NCBI GenBank assembly: GCA_021014325.1
Contig: CM037471.1
Coordinates: 16,884,818 to 16,948,817 of the forward strand
Length of the DNA stretch: 64,000 bases
Reading direction: 5' to 3'
Source: Plazaster borealis
Taxonomy: Eukaryota > Echinodermata > Asteroidea > Forcipulatida > Labidiasteridae
The translations under genes and the position numbers were made by a program. Shown piece after piece: positions 45,356 through 56,387 of this stretch. The notes under the pieces were generated by a model. That model worked only from the letters and a program-made list of their open reading frames with translations. It searched no databases and was not told the origin of the DNA. Position 1 is the first letter of the stretch, and each line of letters begins with the position of its first letter.

Positions 45356-47036
45356 AGGTGTTCGGGCAATAGCCGAACACCTATTGTTTTTGTTCAGGTT
45401 TTTTTTTTATTTTTTAGTTTTTATTATTTTTCGGAATCTCGTTTGTCTGCAAGCAAACGCATAGTTGCAAAATTTATATTAACTTGAAACTTTATATGTT
45501 GGTAGACCATAACTTGTAGATGATTCTAAAAGTTGTTACGTCATGGTGACGTCATCAGTTTTTGAAAAACATTAAATCAAAGTTTATTATTTCAAAAAAT
45601 CATAACTCAAGAATTATATAAGCTATTTCAACGATCTATAAATCATCGGATAGGTCTGGCAAAATGTAGCAAACGCCACACAGAGTGTGACCCCATTGGA
45701 CCTCAGCTTCCTGTTTAAACCGGAAGTTGAAAAGTTCACAATTCATACTTTAAGAAATATTCATACATTTTACAAACACCTTACTCACAATTTTAACATC
45801 AGGTTGTATGTCCTTAAGTCCTCTCAAACTTTTCCACAGACATGTTACCTATTTGACCTTAACTTCCGGTTGAAATCCGGTATCGAATGACTCTTAAATT
45901 AAATTGCGTGTGAAAAGAATTGCACTGAAAACACATACAACGCGCTATAGTGTTGAGATCGTTCCGGGTGTTATCACATGTTGCATACATGCGAGTAGCG
46001 TGATCTAATTAGTTATGCACACATATAGAACAGTCTGTCATGCGCAGTTGTTAACACATTTAATGTGTGCAAGTACAAGGCCCAGGTTTTCACCCCATAT
46101 GTTTAGAGTAAAACCCGAAGAATAGGTCATTGGAGCAAAGTGGAATGTTGACGGTCGGCTCTACAACTTGCTCTGTGAGTTTTGTAGAAGATTGACGTCA
46201 TCAAAAATTAATATCGCCGTGGATCGCGTGAAATACAAGATGCAGAAATACAAGATTGATAAATGCAGAAAAAATGTGGAATCGAGCTGAAACCTTGCAT
46301 GTATTCAAGTTGGGATGTGTTACATCTAGAATTTAATGTCGCATTACGATGACGTCATCAAGCTTTACGTGAGTCGGCTTAAAGGTGCACTTTTCATAGA
46401 TGTATGTTTACGGCAAAAATGCGCGATTAAAGCTATAACCTTGCATGTGTTCAAGCCGGGATTTGTAACATCCAAAATTTAAGATCCTGTTCAAATGACG
46501 TCATCAATTGTCATATAATTATGAAGTCACCTTAAAGGTGCAGTTAAACTTGATCTATTTAAAGTTTATTATTTCGAAAAATCATATCTTGAGAAATATA
46601 TCTATTATGATTTTAAGCTTTGCATTTTTTGTGAATGTTTTTACGTGTTTAAGTTCTGTATAATTGATAATGACATGATTTGACCTGGCTTCCTGTCCAA
46701 CCGGAAGTAAAATAAATATATATTAAGAGGCTCTTTTTTTGAATTGTCAGTAAAAGTCTTGTATACAGTACAGTTTATGAATATTTACATGAACATTGAA
46801 ACAGAATGTTCAATAAATACACGTTCTAGAGCTCAATGCAGTCTTAGGTAGGAACGTTAGCATTTATTTCCCGTGTAAACTAAATGTATACACGTAACTG
46901 ATTTACACTTTGAAATTTCAAAAGCTATCAGCAATTTTTTCATCGACTCAATAAAATATTTCACACATTGACACAACACTGACCCCAATGAAATCCGAAC
47001 ACCTAGTGTTTGTTCCAACAAACACTAAATCTCTAG
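45356..47036 (+). mobile_element. HINE-1, complete-looking, forward
   Basis: The 5' hairpin AGGTGTTCGGGCAATAGCCG...CCGAACACCT at 45356 follows TT. The 3' end has CCGAACACCT...wait-free direct junction to AGTGTTTGTTCCAACAAACACT, then AAATCTCTAG at 47036 followed by TTTT. The body has GTGACGTCATCAG, CTTCCTGTTTAAACCGGAAG, CTTCCGGTTGAAATCCGG, the 180-bp subrepeat from 46250 and CTTCCTGTCCAACCGGAAG near 46690. No ORF above 70 residues. Length is 1681 bp. It serves as the reference copy. Confidence 0.85.
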
Positions 47037-48578
47037 TTTTTTATTATTCTTGTTACAAAAGGGTTGAAAACAATTTTTTGCTCGTAACGGGCCGACAAAT
47101 TACCTCGTAACCGTGTTCTGGCTACTTCTGTGCTCGTGCAATCCATATTTAAATGCATTGAAACACACACGGGGCAGTTCGGGACCGACAAAAAACCTAG
47201 TATTAATTAACAGGAACCTTGTAATATGCGAGCTTGTAATAACGGGAGTCGACTGTAATTTCTGTGCCACTTGTACCTTTACAGCACATGTACTTTATCT
47301 TTCATTTATAGTTTACGACATATTTTAGCTCCTCACAAGTGCCACATTCATGACATTTCATCCTCCCACATGGTCCGAACTTATACCGGTCCATCTGTTC
47401 CAAACTGGAAATTCAAATACAATAGAAATTTCATCATAAAAAAGTGCCCTAAAGCGACAGCTTCCATTTTCATTAACTTGACCCACAATCGATCGCCATC
47501 ATCGGGACTGTGACAACTTATAAATTAACAAACTACATTACGTCACCAAGACATTATTCAATTCTTAATGGTTCGCCTTCTTAAAGCCGAAACTTCAGTA
47601 TTTGTTCGTAACAAATTCAGTGCTAGTTTTTTTTAACTTTTAATTTTAATTTTTCAGACTTACGGAAGTCATTGAAATTAGGCACTATTCGTTCTAAGCG
47701 GTCTTTTTCATAGTTCCTAAAGAGCAATTGCAATGAAACTTTCAGTGATGAAAGGCATTGGTGCAATAATGATCCTAAACCATTGATGTCATGATGACGT
47801 CATCACCTGTCACGTGACATTATCTTAAAGGTTTCTATTTTAAATATTCAAAAATCCATATCAAATCAGCCACAAGTGACCGTAGGTTTCTGTTTGCGGG
47901 ATTGTATAGGGATAAATTAGGTCTTCATTTTATTCAGTGTGCGTGACCTCACATACCGGAAGTGCCTTCGTAATTCAAAAGTGATAAATGTTATGAAAAT
48001 GCTTTCAACGATGTTAGTGTCTGGCAAGGGTGTGCAGTTAAAAAAAATACCGATGACGTCACGATACACAAGAGCGCCCTCTAGCGGCAGGTTGAAAACT
48101 GTTCAAAATGGACTTTTTGAAGATATGTGTGGAGAAGTTTTGTGTAATCACTTCAAAATTTACACATATGTTGATCGTCAGGCAGCCATCATATGTGTGA
48201 AGTTTCAGATCAATGACGTCATCGGGGGTCACGTGACGCAGCATTAAAGGTGCCTTTTTTGAAGTCGTATTATCTCCCGAAGTATTAGTGCGATCATGTT
48301 GAAACTTAGTAGGTTGTTTGATATTGGCAAGTTCTTGTAAATTTTGAAATGACGTCATGATGACGTCAGCACATGATTGTTTATGATTTTTTCAATTTTT
48401 TGCACCGTTAAGTCATAAATTGCTAACTGAACATTATATAATCTAAATTCTTTTTTAAACAGGCATGATACGTCATAACTGCTTTGAATACAAAAAGACT
48501 TTCATTTTCCTTTGAGTAATTTGAAAATGTTATTGGCGAAACAGCTCGGCATTTGTGCACAAATGCAATCATGTCTAG

Positions 48579-49049
48579 TTTTATTTTTTATTTTCTTCAA
48601 AAATTCTTTAATTTGTTTTAATGGAACTTTATATGTATATGATTTTATATATCTTGATTAAAAGCAGTGAAATTCACTATTTAATATTCATGCCATAAAT
48701 AATCGTGAGTAATTCTAATTGCTGATACTAGTTTGCAAGATAGAATCCAACTTTCTTGATGCCTCCTTGCAGCATTGTCTAATCATGGCTCAATGCTTTT
48801 TCATGACTATTCTTTTCACAGCAAGCTTGCTACTGTTTCCCTGGATGCCCTATGTGCCACTCACATGGCAGAATGCTGCCTGTCATTTGAAAATATTTAC
48901 ATTCACACGGATAATAATGTGTTCCTAACCACACAAATGTTACATATAATGGAGCAATTTGTACACGAACATTTGTTGATTCCAAGTGTTTCTTCATTAC
49001 ACTCTTAAAAATGACTTGATGCCAATTATATTATTTCCTTTTTCTGCAG
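48579..49049 (+). other. NSF intron before exon d, nothing recognised
   Basis: Ordinary AT-rich intron. Confidence 0.4.
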
Positions 49050-49128
49050 TGTCACCATACGTTTTTGACAGAAATACTCAGCTAATTGGGAGCATTAAAT
49101 TTGAAGTGGATTTCTTGCAGAAAAAAAA
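49050..49128 (+). CDS. NSF: NSF coding exon d
   Basis: Acceptor TTTTTCTGCAG ends at 49049 and donor GTAAGT starts at 49129. After completing Val the exon reads SPYVFDRNTQLIGSIKFEVD, then FLQKK, and ends with two A's. It corresponds to vertebrate SLYTFDKAKQ...IEIDFLQKK at the end of the Na subdomain. The preceding intron is about 23 kb, the longest in the window, and holds the DIRS, HINE-2 and HINE-3 insertions. Confidence 0.92.
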
Positions 49129-49644
49129 GTAAGTTTTCATGATAAAGTGATCAGATGTTGTGGAACCATCCGGACTCTCCAGTTGGACCTTCTGACGATC
49201 CTCTCAATCTTTATTTTATTGACGGCTCATAAAGAGGTTATCAATCCGAGTTGGCCTCTCTTTACTAAGTGGGCTTTTGTTTTCAGTTAAAACTTTTACA
49301 GACACATCAATGGAATTCAGATAAACACATTTTAAACAAATCTCCAGGAATGCTTCTGGCAGATGTGTAAACACGCTTAGATATTCCAGTGTGTAGCATG
49401 CACAGTGCATGCATTCAGCATTTTACGTTTCATTTGCTCAGCAACAAATGGGGACAAATGGTACTTTTGTATAATTGTGTAATCCCCAATTTCAGACCTT
49501 GCTTCTTTTGTTGAATAAACCAGTATTAGGAGAGATTGTTGGTGGCATGGGAGATATTACATGTAGTCCGAGATTTTAGCATGCCATGCCTGATTATTGG
49601 CCTTGGCGAAGGTTTGGCTGATCATTGTGTTATTTAAGTATTAA

Positions 49645-50021
49645 TTAAAGGCACTGTACACGTTTGGTAATTACTCAAAATATGTATTAACATAAAAACT
49701 GACTTGGTGACGAGCAACGGAGAGCTGTTGATAGTATAAAACATTGTGAGAAACGACTCCCTCTGAAGTAAAGTAGTTTTTGAGAAAGAGGTAATTTCTC
49801 ACTAAAATAATAAAAGACTTCTTGCAAGAAGCCTTTTATTCCTATCTGAAAGCACACAAATTTGTAAAACAAGGGTGTTTTTTCTTTCATCATTTTCTTG
49901 CAACTTCGATGACCAATTGAGCCCAAATTTTCACAGGCTTGTTGTTTTATGCATAATGTTGGGATACACCAAGTGAGAACACTGGTCTTTGACAGTTACC
50001 AAACAGGTTCAGTGCCTTTAA
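49645..50021. mobile_element. TTAA MITE (AGGCACTG ends), piggyBac-like
   Basis: TTAAAGGCACTGTACACGTT at 49645 and the inverse CAGTGCCTTTAA ending at 50021 form TIRs with TTTGGTAA.T inside. TTAA is the target on both sides. A right-half copy lies at 52745-52876 inside a HINE-1, ending GATGCCTTTAAG. Confidence 0.8.
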
Positions 50022-50554
50022 TAAGAAGAAACAAATTCCTCGTAACAAGTGTTGGCTTCTTATTACTGCACAATACCTCAAAAGAATACATTTTATTTTC
50101 ATTATTTTAGGCATGTGTGCATTTAATTCAAAGATGACATGTACCCCTTGTGGTTTGTTACTTAGAATGATGTTAAAGATTAGGGGACAAAAACTTTTTT
50201 ACTAAATCCATCCATACTATAGCATAATGCACCCAACAATGTAGCAATGTACAGCCCATAACAACAGTGAAAAAGGCCAGTAAAATGCGTTATGGCGCGT
50301 GTCTCCAATGTTTGTTTTTTTACACTACATGCAGCAATGTGCGGTTCTTTGGAAATATAAAATCCATGGATTGTCATTTTGGGGGGGCTCATATCTCAGT
50401 CAATTCTGATCAGATTTTGTTCAATAATGAGAGAGTTTGCAGATGAAAGTGATACTTTTTTTCCTGTGCGAAATTTACAAGGCTTAATGCAGAATCCAGA
50501 GAGAGTTTTAATAACATGGAGACAGACAGACATACAGCCAGATATCTTTACCAG

Positions 50555-50915
50555 AGCGACATTGTGGGGTTTCCCCAGGTTGTGTCTATGATCCCTTTTC
50601 TTTAATCTTTTTGGTTAAAAACATTGTGGGGTGCACCCCACAATGTGAACAAACCCCCCACAAGTACAGTTCCTACCTATACATAGTCCCCTAGTGTCGC
50701 TCTTGTAAGCTCAGACAGACAGACATCTGTGTTTAGGAGAGTGACATAGTGGGCATTCCACAGGTTGTGACTATGATCCCTTTTCTTTAATCTTTTCTGT
50801 TTTAAACATTGTGGGCATGAGCCCACAATGTAAGAAAAGCCCACAAGTACAGATCCTACTTACAAGTAGCCCCTCAATGTAGCTCTTGTAAGCACAGACA
50901 GACAGACAGACACCA
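50555..50915. repeat. ~190-bp tandem repeat with perfect palindromes
   Basis: The unit CATTGTGGGGTTTCCCCAGG.TTGTGTCTATGATCCCTTTTC...CATTGTGGGG.GCACCCCACAATG...GTCCCCTAGTGTCGCTCTTGTAAGC.CAGACAGACAGAC occurs twice. In unit two G runs are shortened (GTGGGCATGAGCCCAC). Each unit has a stem of at least ten base pairs. Confidence 0.8.
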
Positions 50916-51029
50916 TTCAGCAAATTGTAATGAGATTCTAGATTCAAGATTCTGTGTTAATTGCCAAGGCATTTATTTTGAGAAAAACAATCACACGCAT
51001 CTTCAATTTAATGTTATCTAGCTCCTTTT

Positions 51030-51089
51030 GCAGTTCACAACTGTTTAGAAAAGATGCTTGCAGTTCACAACTGTTTAGAAAAGATGCTT
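51030..51089. repeat. 30-bp direct duplication
   Basis: TGCAGTTCACAACTGTTTAG..AAAAGATGCT is present twice back to back without mismatch. Confidence 0.9.
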
Positions 51090-51138
51090 TGCCCCTTAAT
51101 AGGCAATATCCAAATTGGCTTCAATGAAATCAATTATT

Positions 51139-53188
51139 AGGTGTTCGGAGCATAGCTCAAAACACCTCTTGTTTTTTAGGTGTTCGGAGCATACAGCTTG
51201 GAACAACTCTTGTTTTTTTAAATTTTAGGTGTTAGGGAGGAATGCTCCGGAACACCTTTTGTTAGGTGTCCGGTCATTAAGCCCGAACAACTCTTTGTTA
51301 TTATTATTATATTTTTCCTTCTTTGTTTTGCTTATTCTTCTGATAGTCGATTGTCCGCAAAAAAAAAGCATAGTTGTGAACCTTGGATCAACTTGAAACT
51401 TAACGTGAAGTTAGAACATAGCTAGCAGAAGCTGTGTGAGTGTTGACGTCATGATGACGTCATCAGGTGTCAAATTACAAGCCATTTAAGTTCAAAAAGT
51501 GACCATATGCCAATGCCTGTATGTCTCTGAATATTAAAGCTACGGTATTCATATTTAGGCATATGATACATCAAGACAAGGGCAACATTTAAAAAGTTAA
51601 CGCCAAAATCATATGACCTTTACTTTCAGTCGTACTGAAAGGTCAAAGTTTGCCGTTGCGCAATTCTTTTAAAAAAACCATTTCCCGGCAAAAATCTAAA
51701 CTTTTGTGTATTTGATCAACTTCAAATTTACACCATGTTAGGACCTTTATAAAACCTCAATCAAGTATGTGACGTCATTAGTTGTTGAAATACATTAAAT
51801 CAAAATGTATTAATTCAAAAGCTATTAAAACAATCTATACATCATCGGATAGGTCTTGAAAAATGTAGCAAACGCTACACAGAGTGTGACCCCATTTGAC
51901 CTTCACTTCCGGTTCAAACCGGGAGTTGAAAATTTTAAAAATTCATATCTAAAGAACTACTTATATTTTAGTAACAATTTTTACATCAGGTTCTATGCCA
52001 TTCATCCTTCACAAATTTTTCCACAGAGATGTTACCAATTTGACCTTAAAATGTTACCAATTTGACCTTAACTTCCCGTCGAAATGGGACGTTAACGCTC
52101 ACATATTTATTGGACGCATTAAAAACCACGCATTAAGAACGGCACGCATTAAGTACGGCACTGAATCTAATCCAGCAGCACGTGCTGGCTGTTGCGCTCA
52201 ATTGATCACAGGGTTCAAAGTCCATCAAACCCGCACATAGTCTAGTCTCTGTTCAAGGTTCCATAACCTGATTTGGCATTACGCATTGTAATGTTAGTCT
52301 CTAAAACAGCCGTCCATGCAAATTTCGTTAACAATCAAATGCCATGCTCGGTCGTGTGCATTTTTGCACTTTTTTGACTTTTGCAAAAGTATGTAGTTTG
52401 CTAGCACACCACGAAACAGTAACAGCACCACTCGCCTTTACAGTGTCATCATGACGTCATCAAGCATCACGTGCCGTCACCTTAAAGGTGCACTTTACAA
52501 AGATTTATATTTACGGCAAAAATGCGTGATTAAGCTAAAACCTTGCATGTATTCAATCCGGGATTTGTAACATCCAAAATTTAAGATCCTGTTCAAATGA
52601 CGTCATCAATTGTCATATATATGAAGTCACCTTAAAGGTGCAGTTTAACTTGATCTACCTAAAGTTTAATATTTCGAAAAATCATATATCTTGAGAAATG
52701 CATCTATTATGATTTTAAGTTTTGCATTTTTTGTAAATGTTTTATTTTCTTGCAACTTCAATGACGAATTGAGCCCAAATTTTCACAGGCTTGTTTGTTA
52801 TTTTATGCATATGTTGGGATACACCAAATGAGAACACTGGTCTTTGACAATTACCAAACGTGTACGATGCCTTTAAGAAGCTCTTTTTTGAATTGTCTGT
52901 AAAAGTTTCGTATACTAACTATCAGTACAGTTTATGAATATTTACAAAACAATTTTCACAAATGCTCAAATAATACATGTTGTAGAGCTCAATACAGTTT
53001 TAAGTAGGAACATTAGCATTTATTTTCCGTGTAAACTAAATGTATACACGTATTAGATTTACACTTTGAAATTTCAAAAGCTATCAACAATTTGTTCATC
53101 GACTCAATAAAATAGTTCACACATTAACAACACTGACCCCAATGACATCCGAACACCTAGTGTTTGTTTCAACAAACACTAAAATCTA
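51139..53188 (+). mobile_element. HINE-1 with four serial 5' hairpins
   Basis: AGGTGTTCGGAGCATAGCTC at 51139 is followed by further AGGTGTT/AGGTGTCC starts near 51178, 51227 and 51264, each with an inverted partner. The body contains GATGACGTCATCAGG, CTTCCGGTTCAAACCGGGAG, the GTCATCAAGC subrepeat and a half MITE (52745-52876). The 3' end has CCGAACACCT, then AGTGTTTGTTTCAACAAACACT and AAAATCTA with T run at 53188 (terminal G lost). Confidence 0.8.
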
Positions 53189-53224
53189 TTTTTTTGTTTG
53201 TTTTTTTCTGTTTTTTCCTTAATT

Positions 53225-55283
53225 AGGTGTTCAAGTGAAACCCGGAACACCTCTTTAGTTTTTTAAAAGTTTTTTTTAGGTGTTCCGGCATTAAGCCCGA
53301 AGAACTCTTTGTTATTGTTCATTTAAAAAAAAGTTCTTCTGATAGTCGTTTGTCCACAAGAAAATGCATAGTTGCAAACGTTTGATGAACTTGAAACTTT
53401 GCATGTAGTTAGAGTATAATTAGCAGATGCTGAGCTAGTTGTGACGTAATGATTACGTCATTAGGTGTCGAATTACAGTAAATCAAAGTTCAATATTTCA
53501 AAAAATCATAACTCGATAACCACTAAATGGATTCCTACAATCTATTCATCATCAGACAGGTCTTTTAAAACCCCACAAACGCTACACAGAGAGTGACCCC
53601 GTTTGACTTTGACCTCTGGCTCAAAATGTAAGTTGAACATTTTGTTAGTAATAGCCCGCGAAAGCATGTGGCTGGCTGTTCTGCTCCATTGATCACATTT
53701 AACCTGAAACGTGCGTTACTACACGTCACATTCATGGTGAGCCCAAAACGAATAGCTCATTTCAGATCCATGGTGGCACTATATCAAACTAATGGTCGTT
53801 TAATTACAGCGATCGGTGACAAAATATTTCCTCTGCGACCTTTGCCGACTGGGAAGTTCGACTGTAGACAATGATTACAGGCATGAGTTTTTCGGTTTTT
53901 TCCCTTTCAAATTTGTGGTCTTCGAGTTCAATGTGAATTTGATATAAAATTTGGGTGAGTTGTTTGGGGTATACATTTGGATCTCGCTAATCTCTCTTCT
54001 TGGTCTTGGTCTTGGAAATTGTAAGTTTACTCATTTACCTTTACACGCTTCCGTTCGTAATAAATTGCCGCCCGGCATGGCAGCGGCCGGCCCAATATGC
54101 GTTGATTTTTTTCTTCCATGTGCAACGCGTTCAATTGATTTGTGTAGACTTCTTTCATTCTTTCTCCGCTTCATTCATGAACGGTTTGACCATATTATAC
54201 ATGTACAGTGTATGTTTACTGTTGCAGCAAAAGAACGAGTGGAGACATAGAAAGGTCTACTGACAACAACGCACAGTGTTTTGGATGCCCGCGCATCGTT
54301 AGACTTTTTTTACCAGTCGTCAGTACACACCTTCATAGTGCCGTTTCTTCGATACGTTTAATGTGTTTTACGGCTGGAGATATTTTTATGCATTGAACTA
54401 TGACCTGGAAGAAACTTCGAGACATTGCATGAGTGTGCGACACACGTGTGGGGAGATTCGTTGACGTTTGACGTCTCACATTATTTTCCAAAATTCTATG
54501 GTTTATAAACTGTCGGGATCTTGGAGACATACTAAAAGGTGTTTGAAGGACAAGTTTCAATGGCCAAAGGGGGCAACACTTTAACACAATTATTTACTAT
54601 CACAGGTAAAAAGACCCCCCAAAAATCAAAATTTGTAACAAAAGCATGACTGCTCCGTTCATAATCGTTTATTTTTGTGGAAGTAAGTTCCGAATATCAT
54701 TTTATTTTGAGCTTTTTATTAAGACAATACGTCTAGCACTGTTATGATTTCGTCTTTTTTAAAAGTATTTTCCTCCTATTTACATGTCCTCGATTCCACA
54801 CATGGTCCCCAAAACGCCAGAGGGATTCACTGAGTGCGACGCTGACGCCTGGGTAAACTTGCCCAAATTCCGGACACGCAAACATTCCGGACTTTGCCCA
54901 AAATCCAGACATGCAATTTTTAGCGTTAATTTTTTAAAATTTTATATCATCGTGTATTCTCATGCCTCATGCCTCAATGCATAACTTTCTTGTTAGCCTT
55001 CTGTTGGCTTGGTGGCAACAAGAGGGTATTTTTCTGACCTGTTTTGGTGATTTGTATGATTTTTGATAATTTAGAAAGTTGAATTGGAAAAAGATCAACA
55101 TTAGTTTTACTGTGATCAACACCGGCATTTACGAGAATCCAACTTTTAAATCACGTTGAACACGTTGAAGAAGTACAATATGAACAACAATAAGTCAACA
55201 TAATGATATAGCGCATTAACAAAGCACTGACCCCAAGGATACCCGAACACCTAGTGTTTGTTTCTACAAACACTAATTTCTAG
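53225..55283 (+). mobile_element. HINE-1, carrying a CAGGCATG MITE
   Basis: It starts AGGTGTTCAAGTGAAACCCG after TT, with a second 5' hairpin at about 53278. The 3' end at 55283 is CCGAACACCT, AGTGTTTGTTTCTACAAACACT, AATTTCTAG. Two bases (TT) later the next copy begins. Family blocks include GGATTCCTACAATCTATTCA. A MITE occupies 53878-54974. Confidence 0.8.
53878..54974. mobile_element. CAGGCATGAG MITE, long form
   Basis: CAGGCATGAGTTTTTCGG at 53878 and TATTCTCATGCCT (with CATGCCT doubled) near 54974. The inside shares long segments with 31996-32638 but is 450 bp longer. Target duplication not clear. Confidence 0.7.
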
Positions 55284-55285
55284 TT

Positions 55286-56387
55286 AGGTGTTCGTAGCAT
55301 AGCGCGGAACACCTTTTGTTTTTGTTCGGTTATTTTTTTTCTTTCTTAATACTTCTTCTTCTTTTTCTTCTTCTTCTTCTCCCCCATCTCTGTCCACTAA
55401 CAAAAGCATACTTCCCAAGCTCATATAAACTTGAAACTTCACTTATAGTTAGATATTTATTGGGGGCAGAAACCGTTTTAGTTACGTCATGATGACGTCA
55501 TCAGGTAATGAGAGACATTAATTTAAAGTTTATTATTTCAAAAAATCATAACTCTAGAACCCTATGTTGGATTTTTACAATCTATACATCATCGGGAAGG
55601 GCATCAAACACTGAACAAACGATACATTCAGTGTGACCCAATTTGACCCGACTTCCGGTTCAAATCGTAAGTTGAACATTTCAAAAATTCATATCTCAAT
55701 AACTACCTATAATTTCATCTTAATTTTTATATCAGATAGTAGGCCTGTAAGCCTTCTTAAATATTTGCACATAGATTATACCAATTTGACCTAAATTTCC
55801 GGTCGAAAACGGAGGTTAAAATATACGTATCTCTTGACCGCATTTACTGTGCCAATGCAAAAGCACTGTGACTGGCTGTTTCGCTCAATTGATCAGAAGG
55901 TTCATTGATCAGCCACGAAGCCTGTTTTGGCACGAGGCTTTGTTATGTAGTTTAATCCATGCAAAAACGTAATGTCAGCGCTTTTGACAGCCAACAAAGA
56001 CACACTAAGCCCAGTGGTATGGCGGTAAGACAACTACTCTAGCAGTACAAATGTCGCGTGTTCGAATCCCACCCGACTGATTCCCTTGGTTTTTTTACTC
56101 GGGAGAGTACTGAGTATACAGTGCCTAATACACATAGGGAAAGGGTTAAAACCAAATGATGAAGATACACTTCTCATATTAACACAACCTTCAAACTTCG
56201 CACGTAGTTATCTCTTTACTACAGTAGGAAACCGCTCCAACGACGTCATGGTGATGTAATCGGGTGTTGAATTACATTAAATTCAAGTTTAACATGTACA
56301 ACTTTCCTGATTTAACTTTTAGTACTTACCTGCTATTCACACAATCCGAACACCTAGTTTGTAATTCTACAAACACTACAAGTCTAG
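55286..56387 (+). mobile_element. HINE-1, directly abutting the previous copy
   Basis: The 5' hairpin AGGTGTTCGTAGCATAGCGC...GGAACACCT starts at 55286. CTTCTTCTTCTTTTTCTTC, CATGATGACGTCATCAGG, CTTCCGGTTCAAATCG and CTGGCTGTTTCGCTCAATTG follow. The 3' end at 56387 is CCGAACACCTAG, GTTTGTAATTCTACAAAC, ACAAGTCTAG then T. A tRNA-derived SINE lies within. Confidence 0.8.
56001..56150 (+). mobile_element. tRNA-derived SINE
   Basis: TAAGCCCAGTGGTATGGCGG matches the A box of the tRNA promoter and GTTCGAATCCC (56060-56070) the B box, about 45 bp apart. The tail GGGAGAGTACTGAGTATACA is not tRNA-like. This suits a SINE head plus body. The acceptor stem does not pair well, so it is not a working tRNA gene. 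Confidence 0.65.

Larger units (their letters stand above)
42021..47626 (+). mobile_element. HINE-2, copy b, with two nested elements
   Basis: The 5' end GGGGTTTCGGCCTTACCGCC is at 42021. The 3' end has GCCGAAACTTC, hairpin GTATTTGTTCGTAACAAATTC, AGTGCTAG and a T run at 47626. It matches copy a (33561-35299) but is interrupted by a TA-flanked element (42669-44948) and by a HINE-1 (45356-47036). Confidence 0.8.
41957..48578 (+). mobile_element. HINE-3, interrupted by HINE-2b
   Basis: The 3' end is clear: GGCATTTGTGCACAAATGC hairpin, then AATCATGTCTAG followed by a T run (48549-48578), with GGCGAAACAGCTCG just inside. The 5' end is proposed at about 41957, where AGTTTCACTGCCGAAACT forms a hairpin followed by T-rich DNA. 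That tract is split by HINE-2b (42021-47626), and the body resumes at 47627. The 47627-48578 body carries TCATGATGACGTCATCACC, GTCACGTGACATTATCTTAAAGG and ATGACGTCATGATGACGTCAG. The 3' end is well supported; the 5' assignment is tentative. Confidence 0.5.
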
